DNA of 64,000 bases from Agromyces sp. Leaf222 (GCF_001421565.1 NZ_LMKQ01000001.1:2978935-3042934), one strand, 5' to 3'. Numbered from the stretch's first letter, positions 14,951 through 24,761 are shown. The notes: generated by a model from the sequence alone, not told the origin. Translations and numbers: made by a program.

Positions 14951-17900
14951 GTGTCGAGCCAATTGACCGGGTCGGGGTCTGAAGAGACCACGGCGGGCGA
15001 ATACGGGGCCAACGAATGGCTCGTCGACGAGATGTACGAGAAGTACGCCGTCGACCCGGAGTCCGTCGACCGGTCGTGGTGGCCGGTGCTCGAGTCCTAC
15101 CGCGACGCCCGCGCCGGCAAGGCTGCAGCAGCCGCAGCAGCGACGACGACGGATGCCGCGGCAGAACCGGCCGTCGCCGAGACCCCCGCAGCCCCGGCCG
15201 CCCCCGCAGCGCCGGCCGCCGACGCGACCGCAGTGCCCGCGGCATCCGCCCCCGCGACGACCCCGAACCCCGTGATCGGCCAGGCGCCCGCGGCGCGCAC
15301 CACGTCGGTCGCGCCGCGCTCGACGCCCGTGCCGGCCGACGTGCCCGTCACGAGCCCCCAGCAGATCATCGACGACGGCGAGCGCACCGACGAGGTCGTG
15401 CCGCTCAAGGGCATGCCGAAGGCGCTCGCCGCGAACATGGACGCCTCGCTCACCGTGCCGACCGCGACGAGCGTGCGCACCGTGCCCGCGAAGCTCATGA
15501 TCGACAACCGCATCGTGATCAACAACCACCTCCGCCGCACGCGCGGCGGCAAGGTGAGCTTCACGCACCTCATCGGGTGGGCGCTCATCCAGGCGCTCAA
15601 GGAGTTCCCGAGCCAGAACGTCTTCTACCGCGAGGTCGACGGCAAGCCCAGCCTCGTCCGCCCCGCGCACATCGGCCTCGGCATCGCGATCGACATCCCG
15701 AAGCCCGACGGCAGTCGCGCCCTCCTCGTGCCCGCCATCAAGCGCGCCGAGACGATGACGTTCAACGAGTTCCTGAACGCCTACGAAGACCTCGTCGGCC
15801 GCGCCCGCAACAACAAGCTCACCGCAGACGACTTCTCGGGCGCGACGATCTCGCTCACGAACCCGGGCGGCATCGGCACCGTGCACTCGGTGCCCCGCCT
15901 CATGAAGGGCCAGGGCTGCATCATCGGCGCCGGCGCCCTCGAGTACCCGGCCGAGTTCCAGGGCTCCTCCGAGAAGACCCTCGCGAACCTCGCCATCGGC
16001 AAGACCATCACGCTGACGTCGACCTACGACCACCGCGTCATCCAGGGCGCCGGGTCCGGCGAGTTCCTGAAGAAGGTGCACGAGCTGCTCATCGGGCAGC
16101 GCGGCTTCTACGAGGACCTCTTCGCCGCGCTCCGCCTGCCCTACGAGCCCATCCACTGGTCGCCCGACATCTCGGTCGACATCGCGAGCGCCATCGACAA
16201 GACGGCCCGCGTGCAGGAGCTCATCAACTCGTTCCGCGTGCGCGGTCACATGATGGCCGACACCGACCCGCTCGAGTACCAGCAGCGCTCGCACCCCGAC
16301 CTGAACATCGAGAGCCACGGCCTGACGTTCTGGGACCTCGACCGCGAGTTCGTGACCGGTGGCTTCGGCAACACCCGCACGGCGCTGCTCCGCGACATCC
16401 TCGGCGTGCTCCGCGACTCGTACTGCCGCACGATCGGCATCGAGTACATGCACATCCAGGACCCCGACCAGCGTCGGTGGATCCAGGAGCAGGTCGAGCG
16501 CAAGTACGAGAAGCCCACGCACGACGAGCAGATGCGCATCCTCGGCAAGCTCAACGAGGCCGAGGCGTTCGAGACCTTCCTGCAGACGAAGTACGTCGGC
16601 CAGAAGCGGTTCAGCCTCGAGGGCGGCGAGTCCGTCATCGCCCTGCTCGACGAGATCCTCCAGGGCGCCGCGAAGGAGAACCTCGACGAGGTCGCCATCG
16701 GCATGGCCCACCGCGGCCGCCTCAACGTGCTCACCAACATCGCCGGCAAGACCTACGGCCAGGTGTTCCTCGAGTTCGAGGGCACGACCTCCGGCCAGGG
16801 CTCGGGCGACGTGAAGTACCACCTCGGCACCGAGGGCACGTTCACCGCAGACGACGGCGCGCAGATCCCCGTGTCGCTCGCCGCGAACCCGTCGCACCTC
16901 GAGGCCGTCGACGGCGTGCTCGAGGGCATCGTCCGCGCCAAGCAGGACCGCAAGCCCATCGGCACGTTCTCGACGCTGCCGATCCTCATCCACGGCGACG
17001 CGGCCATGGCCGGCCAGGGCGTCGTGATCGAGACCATGCAGATGTCGCAGCTGCGCGGCTACCGCACCGGCGGCACGATCCACGTGAACATCAACAACCA
17101 GGTCGGCTTCACCACCGTGCCGGGCGACGCCCGCTCGTCGATCTACTCGACGGATGTCGCCAAGGCCATCCAGGCCCCGATCTTCCACGTGAACGGCGAC
17201 GACCCCGAGGCCGTCGTGCGGGTCGCGGAGCTCGCGTTCCGCTACCGCCAGGAGTTCCAGCGCGACGTCGTCATCGACCTCGTCTGCTACCGCCGTCGCG
17301 GGCACAACGAGGGCGACGACCCCTCGATGACCCAGCCGCTCATGTACAACCTCATCGAGGCGAAGCGCTCGGTGCGAAAGCTCTACACCGAGGCGCTCGT
17401 CGGCCGCGGCGACATCACCGAGGCCGAGTACGAAGAGGCGCACCGCGACTTCCAGGACCGCCTCGAGCGCGCGTTCGCCGAGACGCACGCCGCGCAGACC
17501 GGGTCGATCCCGATCATCGGCGCCACCGGTTCGCTCGAGTTCGACGAGCCGGCGGTGGGCGAGCCCGAGACCACCGGCGTCTCCACCGAGGTCGTCGCCG
17601 CCATCGGCGATGCGTTCGGCAACAAGCCCGCCGGCTTCACGGTGCACCCGAAGATCCAGCAGCTGCTCACGAAGCGCGTCGACATGAGCCGCAACGGCAA
17701 GATCGACTGGGGATTCGGCGAGCTGCTCGCCCTCGGCTCGCTGCTCGTCGAGGGCACGCCCGTGCGCTTCGCCGGGCAGGACGCCCGCCGCGGCACCTTC
17801 GTGCAGCGCCACGCCGTGCTGCACGACCGCGCCAACGGCCAGGAGTGGCTGCCGCTGCAGAACCTCTCCGACAACCAGGCCCGCTTCTGGATCTACGACT

Positions 17901-18721
17901 CGCTGCTCTCCGAGTACGCGGCCATGGGCTTCGAGTACGGCTACTCGGTCGAACGCGCCGATGCCCTCGTGCTGTGGGAGGCCCAGTTCGGCGACTTCGC
18001 CAACGGGGCGCAGACGATCATCGACGAGTTCATCTCGTCGGCCGAGCAGAAGTGGGGCCAGCGCTCCAGCGTCGTGCTGCTGCTTCCGCACGGCTACGAG
18101 GGCCAGGGCCCCGATCACTCCTCCGCCCGCATCGAGCGGTTCCTGCAGATGTGCGCCGAGAACAACATGACGGTCGCCCGCCCCTCGACGCCCGCGTCGT
18201 ACTTCCACCTGCTGCGTCGTCAGGCCTACGCCCGACCGCGTCGCCCCCTGGTCGTCTTCACGCCGAAGGCGATGCTGCGCCTGCGCGGCGCCACGAGCGA
18301 GGTCGCCGACTTCACGAGCGGCAAGTTCGAGCCGGTCATCGACGACGCCCGCATCACCGACAAAGAGGCGGTCAAGCGCATCGTCTTCGTCTCGGGCAAG
18401 CTCTACTACGACCTGCTCTCGGAGCTCGACAAGAACCCGAACCCCGAGGTGGCGCTCGTGCGCCTCGAGCAGCTCTACCCGCTGCCGTCCGACGAGCTCA
18501 AGAAGGTGGCCTACAGCTACCCGAACGCCGAGTTCGTGTGGGCGCAGGACGAGCCCGAGAACCAGGGCGTGTGGCCGTACTTCATCGTCGAGACCAACAA
18601 GCTCGGTGCCCGCCCCGTGCGGGTCGTCTCGCGTACGGCATCGGCCTCCCCCGCCACGGGTTCGGCCAAGCGTCACGCCGTCGAGCAGGCCGACCTCGTG
18701 AGCCGCGCCCTCACGATCTGA
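14951..18721 (+). CDS. kgd: Multifunctional 2-oxoglutarate decarboxylase/dehydrogenase
   Basis: A 1256-residue fused enzyme of the actinobacterial Kgd/OdhA type. Residues 1-40 are the E1-specific N-terminus (NEWLVDEMYEKYAVDPESVD); about 45-120 is an Ala/Pro linker; about 125-365 is an E2-like acyltransferase domain (TYDHRVIQGAGSGEF); the rest is thiamine-diphosphate E1 (MAHRGRLNVL, HGDAAMAGQGV, HVNINNQVGF, HNEGDDP). It decarboxylates 2-oxoglutarate in the TCA cycle, giving succinyl-CoA with partner E2/E3 subunits or succinate semialdehyde. In relatives it is held back by the FHA protein GarA/OdhI; the Thr-rich N-terminus that such kinases target is not obvious. GTG 14951 starts the gene; a strong terminator follows. 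Confidence 0.95.
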   Translation: MSSQLTGSGSEETTAGEYGANEWLVDEMYEKYAVDPESVDRSWWPVLESYRDARAGKAAAAAAATTTDAAAEPAVAETPAAPAAPAAPAADATAVPAASAPATTPNPVIGQAPAARTTSVAPRSTPVPADVPVTSPQQIIDDGERTDEVVPLKGMPKALAANMDASLTVPTATSVRTVPAKLMIDNRIVINNHLRRTRGGKVSFTHLIGWALIQALKEFPSQNVFYREVDGKPSLVRPAHIGLGIAIDIPKPDGSRALLVPAIKRAETMTFNEFLNAYEDLVGRARNNKLTADDFSGATISLTNPGGIGTVHSVPRLMKGQGCIIGAGALEYPAEFQGSSEKTLANLAIGKTITLTSTYDHRVIQGAGSGEFLKKVHELLIGQRGFYEDLFAALRLPYEPIHWSPDISVDIASAIDKTARVQELINSFRVRGHMMADTDPLEYQQRSHPDLNIESHGLTFWDLDREFVTGGFGNTRTALLRDILGVLRDSYCRTIGIEYMHIQDPDQRRWIQEQVERKYEKPTHDEQMRILGKLNEAEAFETFLQTKYVGQKRFSLEGGESVIALLDEILQGAAKENLDEVAIGMAHRGRLNVLTNIAGKTYGQVFLEFEGTTSGQGSGDVKYHLGTEGTFTADDGAQIPVSLAANPSHLEAVDGVLEGIVRAKQDRKPIGTFSTLPILIHGDAAMAGQGVVIETMQMSQLRGYRTGGTIHVNINNQVGFTTVPGDARSSIYSTDVAKAIQAPIFHVNGDDPEAVVRVAELAFRYRQEFQRDVVIDLVCYRRRGHNEGDDPSMTQPLMYNLIEAKRSVRKLYTEALVGRGDITEAEYEEAHRDFQDRLERAFAETHAAQTGSIPIIGATGSLEFDEPAVGEPETTGVSTEVVAAIGDAFGNKPAGFTVHPKIQQLLTKRVDMSRNGKIDWGFGELLALGSLLVEGTPVRFAGQDARRGTFVQRHAVLHDRANGQEWLPLQNLSDNQARFWIYDSLLSEYAAMGFEYGYSVERADALVLWEAQFGDFANGAQTIIDEFISSAEQKWGQRSSVVLLLPHGYEGQGPDHSSARIERFLQMCAENNMTVARPSTPASYFHLLRRQAYARPRRPLVVFTPKAMLRLRGATSEVADFTSGKFEPVIDDARITDKEAVKRIVFVSGKLYYDLLSELDKNPNPEVALVRLEQLYPLPSDELKKVAYSYPNAEFVWAQDEPENQGVWPYFIVETNKLGARPVRVVSRTASASPATGSAKRHAVEQADLVSRALTI

Positions 18722-18737
18722 TCGTTCGACGAACCCC

Positions 18738-18773
18738 GAAGAGGGCGGATGCCGCGTGGCATCCGCCCTCTTC
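18738..18773 (+). terminator. Perfect 16-bp hairpin terminator after kgd
   Basis: Arms gaagagggcggatgcc and ggcatccgccctcttc pair perfectly around a 4-nt loop (gcgt). It is made of two inverted copies of the GGATGCC word and is followed by a short pyrimidine run. Confidence 0.85.
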
Positions 18774-18843
18774 CGTTCCCCTGCTCGGGGCCCGTGTCAT
18801 GCGCGCTCCCTGGGACCGCGCGCAGTCGAGGCACGCACGTGTG

Positions 18844-18879
18844 CCGTGCCCGGGCGGGTTCCCCACCGCCCGGACACGG
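18844..18879 (-). terminator. Hairpin terminator of MMPL gene
   Basis: Arms of 14 bp (ccgtgcccgggcgg / ccgcccggacacgg, one mismatch) with an 8-nt loop start 4 bp past the MMPL stop. Confidence 0.7.
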
Positions 18880-18883
18880 CGGC

Positions 18884-21154
18884 TCAGGCCCGGTGCTCCG
18901 CCTCGTGCGAAGGGCGCCCGGCGTCGGCGTCGAGCTCGGCGGCGACCTCAGACCTGCGGTCGCCGGCATCGGGGCCGGCGCGCCACAGCTTGGACGGCCA
19001 CCAGATCGCCCGACCGAGGTCGTAGGCGAGGGCCGGCACCAGCAGTGAGCGCACGAGGAACGTGTCCAGCAGCACGCCGAAGGCGACGATGAACGCCAGT
19101 TGCGCGAGGAACAGGATCGGTAGCACGCCGAGCGCCGCGAACGTCGCTGCGAGCACGAGGCCCGCCGACGTGATCACGCCGCCCGTGACGACGAGCCCTC
19201 GCAGCACCCCTTGGCGGGTGCCGTGCTTCACGGACTCCTCCCGCACCCGGGTCATCAGGAAGATGTTGTAGTCGACGCCCAGCGCGACGAGGAACACGAA
19301 CCCGAAGAGCGGCACCACGGGGTCGGCGCCGGCGAAGTCGAAGACCTGGTTGAACACGATCGCCGAGACGCCGAGCGCAGCGGCGAACGAGAGCACGACC
19401 GTGCCGATGAGCAGCAGCGGAGCGACGACGGCGCGAAGCAGCAGCATCAGGATCAGCAGGATGACCCCGAGCACGAGCGGGATGATGAGGTTGCGGTCGT
19501 GGATCGACGCGACCTTCGTGTCGAGCGCGACGGCGGTGACCCCGCCGACGAGCACCGGCTGATCGGTCGTCGAGACATCCGCGAGCCCCTCGCGCAGCGC
19601 GGTCACGGTGGCCTCGGCCTCGTCGGAGTCGCTCGCGTCGGCGAGCGTCGCGTCGAGCTGCACCAGGCCGTCGACGACGGTCGGCTCGCCGACCGGGGTG
19701 CCCGGAGGGCCGAGCGGCTGGATGCCGTCCTCGGTGACCGGCAGCGAGCCGCTCGGCGAGTCCTCCGAGACGACCGACAGCGAGTCGACGCCGTCGGTGC
19801 CGAGCACGACCTCGGCGACCGCGTCGAGGTCGCCCTCCGAGGCGATGATCACCGCAGGCGTGCCCGATCCGCCCGGGAAGTGCTCGCTCAGCAGCGCCTG
19901 GCCGTCACGCGCCTGCGACTGGCCGAGCACGAACTCGCTCGAGGGCACGCCGTCGGCCTTCAACTGCGTCACGCCGAGCGCCATGACGGCCAGCAGCAGC
20001 GTCGACACGATCCACGTGACGCGCGGGCGGCGCGCGACGAGCCGTGCGATCTTCGGCCAGATGCCACGGCGGGCGACGACGTCATCGGCGACGACGTGCG
20101 CGCCGACCTTCGGACGCACGGGCCAGAACGCGGCACGACCGGCCCAGAGCATGAGCGCCGGCAGCAGGGTCAGCGAGGTGAGCAGGGCGAACGCGATGCC
20201 GATCGCCGACACCGGGCCGAGCAGCTTGTTCGAGGTCAGGTCGCTCGCGAGCAGCATGAGCAGTCCGGCGATCACCGTGCCGCCGGAGGCGAGGATCGGC
20301 TCCCACGAGCCGCGGAGTGCGGCCCAGGTCGCGTCCCACTTGCGCTCGTGCAGGTGCAGCGCCTCGCGATACCGCGCGATGTAGAGCAGCGAGTAGTCGG
20401 TCGCGGCGCCGATCACGAGGATGAACAGGATGCCCTGCGTCTGCCCGTTGAGCACGAGCACGTCGGCCTGTGCCAGCGAGACGACGACGAGCACCGACGC
20501 GCAGAGCGCGGTGAGGCTCGTGCCGAGCACGATGAAGGGCAGCAGCGGCGAGCGGTAGACGATCACGAGGATCAGGAACACCGCGCCGAACGCCACGAGC
20601 AGCAGGAGCCCGTCGATGCCGGCGAATGCGGCCGAGAGGTCGGTCGTGAAGCCGGCGGGCCCGGTCACCGCGGCCTCGAGGCCCGACCCGGATGTCTCGG
20701 CGACCCGCTCGCGGATCTCGCCGACGACGTCCTTGACCTCGGCCTCGGAGTCGACCTGCACGAAGACCTCTGCGGCCTCGCCGTCCTCGGACTCGACCGC
20801 GGGCGAGACGCCGTCGGAGAGCACCCCGTCGATCGTCGCGAACGCCTCGGCGTCGGCGGCGATCGCCGTGACATCCGCTTCGGTGAGGCCCCCATCGCGC
20901 GCGTAGACGACGATCGCGGGGATCGCCTCATCGCCGCGGAACTCGGACTGGAGCGCCTGTACCTCGGCCGATTCCGACGAAGCCGGCAGGAACTGCGCCT
21001 GGTCGTTCTCGACGACGTCGCTGAGCGTGCCGAACGAGGCGCCGCCGGCGCCGAAGGCGGCGAACCAGACGAGGATCAGGACGGTGGGCAGGAGCACCCT
21101 GAGCCAGGTCGGAACACGACCGGATCGGGTGGAAGCGGGGGCTGACTCGTTCAT
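18884..21154 (-). CDS. MMPL-family RND transporter
   Basis: A 756-residue member of the MmpL/ActII-3 group. Each half has one helix, a large extracytoplasmic loop (about 40-195 and 400-530) and five helices. The proton-relay segment is seen as GAATDYSLLYIARYREAL in half 1 and LGVDYNIFLMTRVREE in half 2, both with the conserved Asp-Tyr pair. Family members export lipids, siderophores or drugs across the membrane. ATG 21154 is used; GTG 21157 directly before it is possible. TAGCGT ends 5 nt before that GTG, so the mRNA is likely leaderless. It has no adjacent MmpS partner or regulator, so the substrate is open. Confidence 0.88.
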   Translation of the reverse strand: MNESAPASTRSGRVPTWLRVLLPTVLILVWFAAFGAGGASFGTLSDVVENDQAQFLPASSESAEVQALQSEFRGDEAIPAIVVYARDGGLTEADVTAIAADAEAFATIDGVLSDGVSPAVESEDGEAAEVFVQVDSEAEVKDVVGEIRERVAETSGSGLEAAVTGPAGFTTDLSAAFAGIDGLLLLVAFGAVFLILVIVYRSPLLPFIVLGTSLTALCASVLVVVSLAQADVLVLNGQTQGILFILVIGAATDYSLLYIARYREALHLHERKWDATWAALRGSWEPILASGGTVIAGLLMLLASDLTSNKLLGPVSAIGIAFALLTSLTLLPALMLWAGRAAFWPVRPKVGAHVVADDVVARRGIWPKIARLVARRPRVTWIVSTLLLAVMALGVTQLKADGVPSSEFVLGQSQARDGQALLSEHFPGGSGTPAVIIASEGDLDAVAEVVLGTDGVDSLSVVSEDSPSGSLPVTEDGIQPLGPPGTPVGEPTVVDGLVQLDATLADASDSDEAEATVTALREGLADVSTTDQPVLVGGVTAVALDTKVASIHDRNLIIPLVLGVILLILMLLLRAVVAPLLLIGTVVLSFAAALGVSAIVFNQVFDFAGADPVVPLFGFVFLVALGVDYNIFLMTRVREESVKHGTRQGVLRGLVVTGGVITSAGLVLAATFAALGVLPILFLAQLAFIVAFGVLLDTFLVRSLLVPALAYDLGRAIWWPSKLWRAGPDAGDRRSEVAAELDADAGRPSHEAEHRA

Positions 21155-21162
21155 CACCCTCG

Positions 21163-21168
21163 ACGCTA
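21163..21168 (-). promoter_or_regulatory. Leaderless -10 box of MMPL gene
   Basis: TAGCGT followed by 5 nt and then GTGATG. The sigH gene has the same layout: a -10 box, 5 nt, then GTGATG. Confidence 0.6.
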
Positions 21169-21291
21169 CGCGCGCGGCTCCGGCGCGGGCGTCCGTCGAA
21201 TGGTTGATCGTCGCGCGCCCGAACGTCGCAGGGCCGCGCCGCTGCTCGGCACCTGCTCGACCGGATCACCCGTCGAGCGGCGCCTCGTGGG

Positions 21292-21549
21292 TCACTCGAC
21301 CGCGACTCCGTGCCCGGCCTGCACCGTGCGGATCTGGGCGAGCACCAGGGTGCGCAGCACCTCGGGAGCGCTCTCCTTGCAGGCGCGCTGCATCACCTCG
21401 GTGATGGCGACGCCCACGCGCACCTCGTTCTGGCAGTCGGTGCAGTGCTCGACGTGCGCACGGATGTCCGCGGCATCCGCACTGGCCAGTTCGTGGTGCA
21501 GGTACTCCTCGAGTTCTGCGCGGGCCTTCTCGCAGCCGCAGTCGTTCAT
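21292..21549 (-). CDS. rsrA: RsrA/RshA-type zinc anti-sigma factor
   Basis: An 85-residue anti-sigma factor. The ZAS signature is the segment AHVEHCTDC (His-x3-Cys-x2-Cys) near residue 37, with two further Cys near the N-terminus (CGCEKAR) and one near residue 60 (RACKES). In Streptomyces and mycobacteria this protein holds SigR/SigH inactive through a thiol-zinc centre and releases it when disulfide stress oxidises the cysteines. Its ATG overlaps the sigma gene stop by four bases (ATGA), ensuring balanced synthesis. Function is inferred from this motif plus linkage to the sigma factor. Confidence 0.87.
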   Translation of the reverse strand: MNDCGCEKARAELEEYLHHELASADAADIRAHVEHCTDCQNEVRVGVAITEVMQRACKESAPEVLRTLVLAQIRTVQAGHGVAVE

Positions 21550-22190
21550 TTCGGGCTCCTCGGCATCTTCTGCCTCTTGGGGGTCGACGCCGCCGGGGCA
21601 GTGGCGATGCCCTGCTCGCGTGCGTACTCGGCGAGGGACTCGCGCAGCAGCCGCCTGCCTCGATGCAGTCGGCTCATCACGGTCCCGATGGGGGTGTTCA
21701 TCATGTCGGCGATCTCTTGGTACGAGAAGCCCTCGACGTCGGCGAAGTAGACCGCGAGGCGGAAGTCCTCGGGCAGCGCCTGCAGCGCGTCCTTGACGGC
21801 GCTGTCGGGCAGGTGGTCGATCGCCTCGGCCTCGGCCGAACGGCTCGAACGCGCCGTGGTCGACTCGGCGCCGCCGAGCTGCCAGTCCTCCAGCTCGTCG
21901 ATCGTGCCCTGATACGGCTCGCGCTGCTTCTTGCGGTACGTGTTGATGAAGGTGTTCGTGAGGATGCGGTACAGCCACGCCTTGAGGTTCGTGCCCTGCG
22001 TGAACTGGCCGAACGCCGCGTAGGCCTTGACGAACGTCTCCTGCACGAGATCCTGCGCATCGGCGGGGTTCTTCGTCATGCGCAACGCCGCGGCGTACAG
22101 CTGATCGAGGAAGGGCAGTGCCTGCTCTTCGAACAGTTCGCCGAGCGGACGCTCGGACTCCGGTGCGGTGTCGATCTCGTCGGCAGTCAT
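21546..22190 (-). CDS. sigH: ECF/group-4 sigma factor, SigH/SigR type
   Basis: A 214-residue sigma factor. Region 2 (about residues 25-95) includes [27 protein letters not shown] and [19 protein letters not shown], the -10 recognition and core-binding helices; region 4 (about 135-190) includes [20 protein letters not shown] and [17 protein letters not shown], the -35 helix-turn-helix. It is expected to direct the thiol-oxidative and heat-stress regulon. ATG 22190 is used; GTG 22193 is equally possible and would be the first base of a leaderless message from TAGGAT at 22199-22204. I do not see the GGAAT/GTT autoregulated SigH promoter near it. Confidence 0.87.
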   Translation of the reverse strand: MTADEIDTAPESERPLGELFEEQALPFLDQLYAAALRMTKNPADAQDLVQETFVKAYAAFGQFTQGTNLKAWLYRILTNTFINTYRKKQREPYQGTIDELEDWQLGGAESTTARSSRSAEAEAIDHLPDSAVKDALQALPEDFRLAVYFADVEGFSYQEIADMMNTPIGTVMSRLHRGRRLLRESLAEYAREQGIATAPAASTPKRQKMPRSPK

Positions 22191-22198
22191 CACCGGCC

Positions 22199-22204
22199 AT
22201 CCTA
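22199..22204 (-). promoter_or_regulatory. Leaderless -10 box of sigH
   Basis: TAGGAT, 5 nt before GTG 22193 and 8 nt before ATG 22190. Confidence 0.55.
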
Positions 22205-22341
22205 GGCCGTCGCCCTGTGACGCCACCCTGCGGCGCCGACGGGTCGAAACGCCCGACGACGTCGAGTTCGACGTCGTCACGACGGGGGTACGCAGCTCTG
22301 CCACGGGCACGCGCATCAACTCCTTCCGCGTTCGCGAACGC

Positions 22342-22347
22342 TACTGT
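22342..22347 (+). promoter_or_regulatory. Short-leader -10 box of aroA
   Basis: TACTGT, 9 nt before the ATG at 22357; the leader would be at most 2-3 nt. Confidence 0.5.
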
Positions 22348-22356
22348 TGGTAACCG

Positions 22357-23727
22357 ATGCAGATCCAGAAGTATTCCGAGCCAGAGTTCGATCCCTACGG
22401 CGATCGCCGCGAGACCGAGCCCGACCCGGGCTGGCTCGCGCCCGTCGCCGCGCAGCCCCTCGATTCGGTGCTCGCCCTGCCCGGATCCAAGTCGCTGACG
22501 AATCGCGAACTCGTGCTCGCCGCCCTCGCCGACGGCCCGTCGACGCTGCACGCACCGCTCTGGTCGCGCGACAGCGAACTCATGATCGACGCGCTGCGGG
22601 CCTTCGGCACGGTCTTCGAGCGGATGCCGGCGACGGGCGGGTTCGGCGACGATCTCCGCGTGATCCCGGCCGACGAGCTGCTCGGCTCCACGACCGTCGA
22701 ATGCGGGCTCGCCGGCACGGTCATGCGCTTCGTGCCGCCGGTCGCGGCGCTCGCCCTCGGCCCGACGACCTTCGACGGCGACGAGGCGGCCAGACGGCGC
22801 CCGATGGGAGGCTCCATCGAGGGCCTCCGTGCGCTCGGCGTCGACCTCGACGACGACCGCCGCGGCGCCCTGCCCTTCACCGTGCACGGCACCGGGCGCG
22901 TCGAGGGCGGCGTGGTCGAACTCGATGCGTCTGCCTCCAGCCAGTTCGTGTCGGGCCTGCTGCTCTCCGCCGCCCGATTCGAGCGCGGACTCGACCTGCG
23001 TCACACGGGCGAACGCCTGCCGAGCCTGCCGCACATCGAGATGACCATCGAGACGCTGCGTCAGCGCGGCATCGAGGTGGCCTCCCCCGAGCCCGGCCGC
23101 TGGGTCGTCGAACCCGGCCCCATCCGCGCGATCGACGTGGCCATCGAGCCCGACCTGTCGAACGCCGCACCGTTCCTCGTCGCCGCGCTCATCGCGGGCG
23201 GCAGCGTCAGCATCGTCGGCTGGCCCGAGTCCACCACCCAGGTCGGCGCGCAGCTCGAACACCTGCTGCCCCGCTTCGGCGCCCGCGTCGAGCGGTCGGG
23301 CGACCGGCTCACCGTGCAGGCACCCGAGCGCTCGAGCGACGGCGGGCGCGGCATCCGCGGAGCCGATCTCGACCTGTCGGAGGCCGGCGAACTCGTGCCG
23401 AACCTCGTGGCGCTCGCGGCCTTCGCCGACGGCCCGAGCACCTTCACCGGCATCGGGCACATCCGCCACCACGAGACCGACCGGCTCGCCGCACTCGTCG
23501 CCGAGCTGAACGGCCTCGGCGGCGACGTGAGCGAACTCGACGACGGCCTGCGCATCGTGCCGGCCACGCTGCACGGCGGCCCCTGGCGCGCCTACGCCGA
23601 CCACCGCATGGCCACCACGGGCGCGATCGTCGGGCTCGGCGTCGACGGCGTCATCGTCGACGACATCGGCTCCACGAGCAAGACCCTGCCGCAGTTCGCC
23701 GCGCTGTGGGAGCAGATGCTGGCATGA
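22357..23727 (+). CDS. aroA: 3-phosphoshikimate 1-carboxyvinyltransferase (EPSP synthase)
   Basis: A 456-residue enzyme of the shikimate pathway that joins phosphoenolpyruvate to shikimate-3-phosphate. Visible family elements are LPGSKSLTNRELVLAAL (substrate lysine, near residue 45), ECGLAGTVMRFVPPVAAL (PEP site; glyphosate-target Gly region), RRRPMGGS, DASASSQFVSGLLL, and DHRMATTGAIVGL near the C-terminus. The two-domain inside-out barrel is complete. It begins next to the divergent sigH gene and its TGA overlaps the start of rsgA (ATGA), as in the mycobacterial aroA-Rv3228 pair. Confidence 0.95.
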   Translation: MQIQKYSEPEFDPYGDRRETEPDPGWLAPVAAQPLDSVLALPGSKSLTNRELVLAALADGPSTLHAPLWSRDSELMIDALRAFGTVFERMPATGGFGDDLRVIPADELLGSTTVECGLAGTVMRFVPPVAALALGPTTFDGDEAARRRPMGGSIEGLRALGVDLDDDRRGALPFTVHGTGRVEGGVVELDASASSQFVSGLLLSAARFERGLDLRHTGERLPSLPHIEMTIETLRQRGIEVASPEPGRWVVEPGPIRAIDVAIEPDLSNAAPFLVAALIAGGSVSIVGWPESTTQVGAQLEHLLPRFGARVERSGDRLTVQAPERSSDGGRGIRGADLDLSEAGELVPNLVALAAFADGPSTFTGIGHIRHHETDRLAALVAELNGLGGDVSELDDGLRIVPATLHGGPWRAYADHRMATTGAIVGLGVDGVIVDDIGSTSKTLPQFAALWEQMLA

Positions 23728-24761
23728 GCTGGTGGGACGCTGAGGGTGACGACGACGAACCCGAGTTCGACGAGTCCAGCATCCGGGTGCGTCCCAGCCG
23801 ACGCGGCAGCCGTCCCCGCACGAAGGTGCGCCCGCAGCACGCCGACGCCGTCGAGGGCCTCGTGCTCGGCGTCGACCGCGGCCGCTACACGGTGCTCATC
23901 GACGAGAACGGGCCCGACGAGCGCACCCTGACCGCGGCGCGGGCGAGCGAGCTGCGGCGCAAGTCCGTGGTGACGGGCGACCACGTCGACCTGGTGGGCG
24001 ACGCGACCGGCGACGCAGGCACACTCGCCCGCATCGTGCGCGTGCGCGAACGCAGCACCCTGCTGCGCCGCAGCGCCGACGACACCGACGACGTCGAGCG
24101 GGTCATCGTCGCGAACGCCGACCAGATGCTCATCGTCGTCGCCGCGGCGAACCCCGAGCCGCGCATCCGGCTCGTCGACCGCTACCTCGTCGCCGCCTAC
24201 GACGCGCGCATCCAGCCGATCCTCTGCATCACGAAGACCGACCTCGCCGACCCCTCCGAGTTCCTCGAGAACTTCGCAGGGCTCGACCTCCCGGTCGTGC
24301 GCTCCCGCACCGACGACATGCCGCTCGAGCTCATCACGGCCGAGCTCGTCGACCACCGCACCGTGTTCGTCGGTCACTCGGGCGTCGGCAAGTCGACGCT
24401 CGTGAACGCGCTCGTGCCGGGCGCCGACCGCGCAACGGGCGTCGTGAACACCGTCACCGGACGCGGACGCCACACGTCGTCGTCGACCGTCTCGCTGCGG
24501 CTCGACTCCCCCGCCGGGCGCGGTTGGGTCATCGACACGCCCGGCGTGCGCTCGTTCGGCCTCGGACACGTCGACCCCTCGAACATCCTCGGCGCGTTCA
24601 GCGACCTCGCGCGCATCGCCGAGCGGTGCCCGCGCGGCTGCACCCACCTGCCCGACGCACCCGACTGCGCCATCGTCGAGGCCGTCCAGGCCGGAGAGCT
24701 CGGCGACACCGGGCGTGCACGCCTCGACTCGCTGCAGCGGCTGCTCGAGACGTTCCGCTGA
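23724..24761 (+). CDS. rsgA: Ribosome small-subunit-dependent GTPase RsgA
   Basis: A 345-residue circularly permuted GTPase that checks maturation of the 30S subunit. An acidic, basic-tailed N-terminus leads into an OB fold (about 45-110), then the permuted G motifs: G4 CITKTDLAD, G1 GHSGVGKSTLVNAL, G3 DTPGVRSFGL. The C-terminal zinc motif is CPRGCTHLPDAPDC. The gene overlaps aroA by four bases and is co-transcribed with it. All catalytic elements are intact. Confidence 0.93.
   Translation: MSWWDAEGDDDEPEFDESSIRVRPSRRGSRPRTKVRPQHADAVEGLVLGVDRGRYTVLIDENGPDERTLTAARASELRRKSVVTGDHVDLVGDATGDAGTLARIVRVRERSTLLRRSADDTDDVERVIVANADQMLIVVAAANPEPRIRLVDRYLVAAYDARIQPILCITKTDLADPSEFLENFAGLDLPVVRSRTDDMPLELITAELVDHRTVFVGHSGVGKSTLVNALVPGADRATGVVNTVTGRGRHTSSSTVSLRLDSPAGRGWVIDTPGVRSFGLGHVDPSNILGAFSDLARIAERCPRGCTHLPDAPDCAIVEAVQAGELGDTGRARLDSLQRLLETFR

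Noticed and set aside
14810..18676. A 1288-codon open frame antisense to kgd
   Set aside because: It is the mirror frame of a high-GC gene with strong third-position bias; the translation is low-complexity (Glu/Val/Arg/Asp runs) with no family features, while the plus strand encodes a complete Kgd.
18884..21154. MMPL transporter as a mycolic-acid exporter (MmpL3)
   Set aside because: It is shorter than MmpL3, has no MmpS or mycolate genes nearby, and the organism type suggested by the window does not make mycolates.
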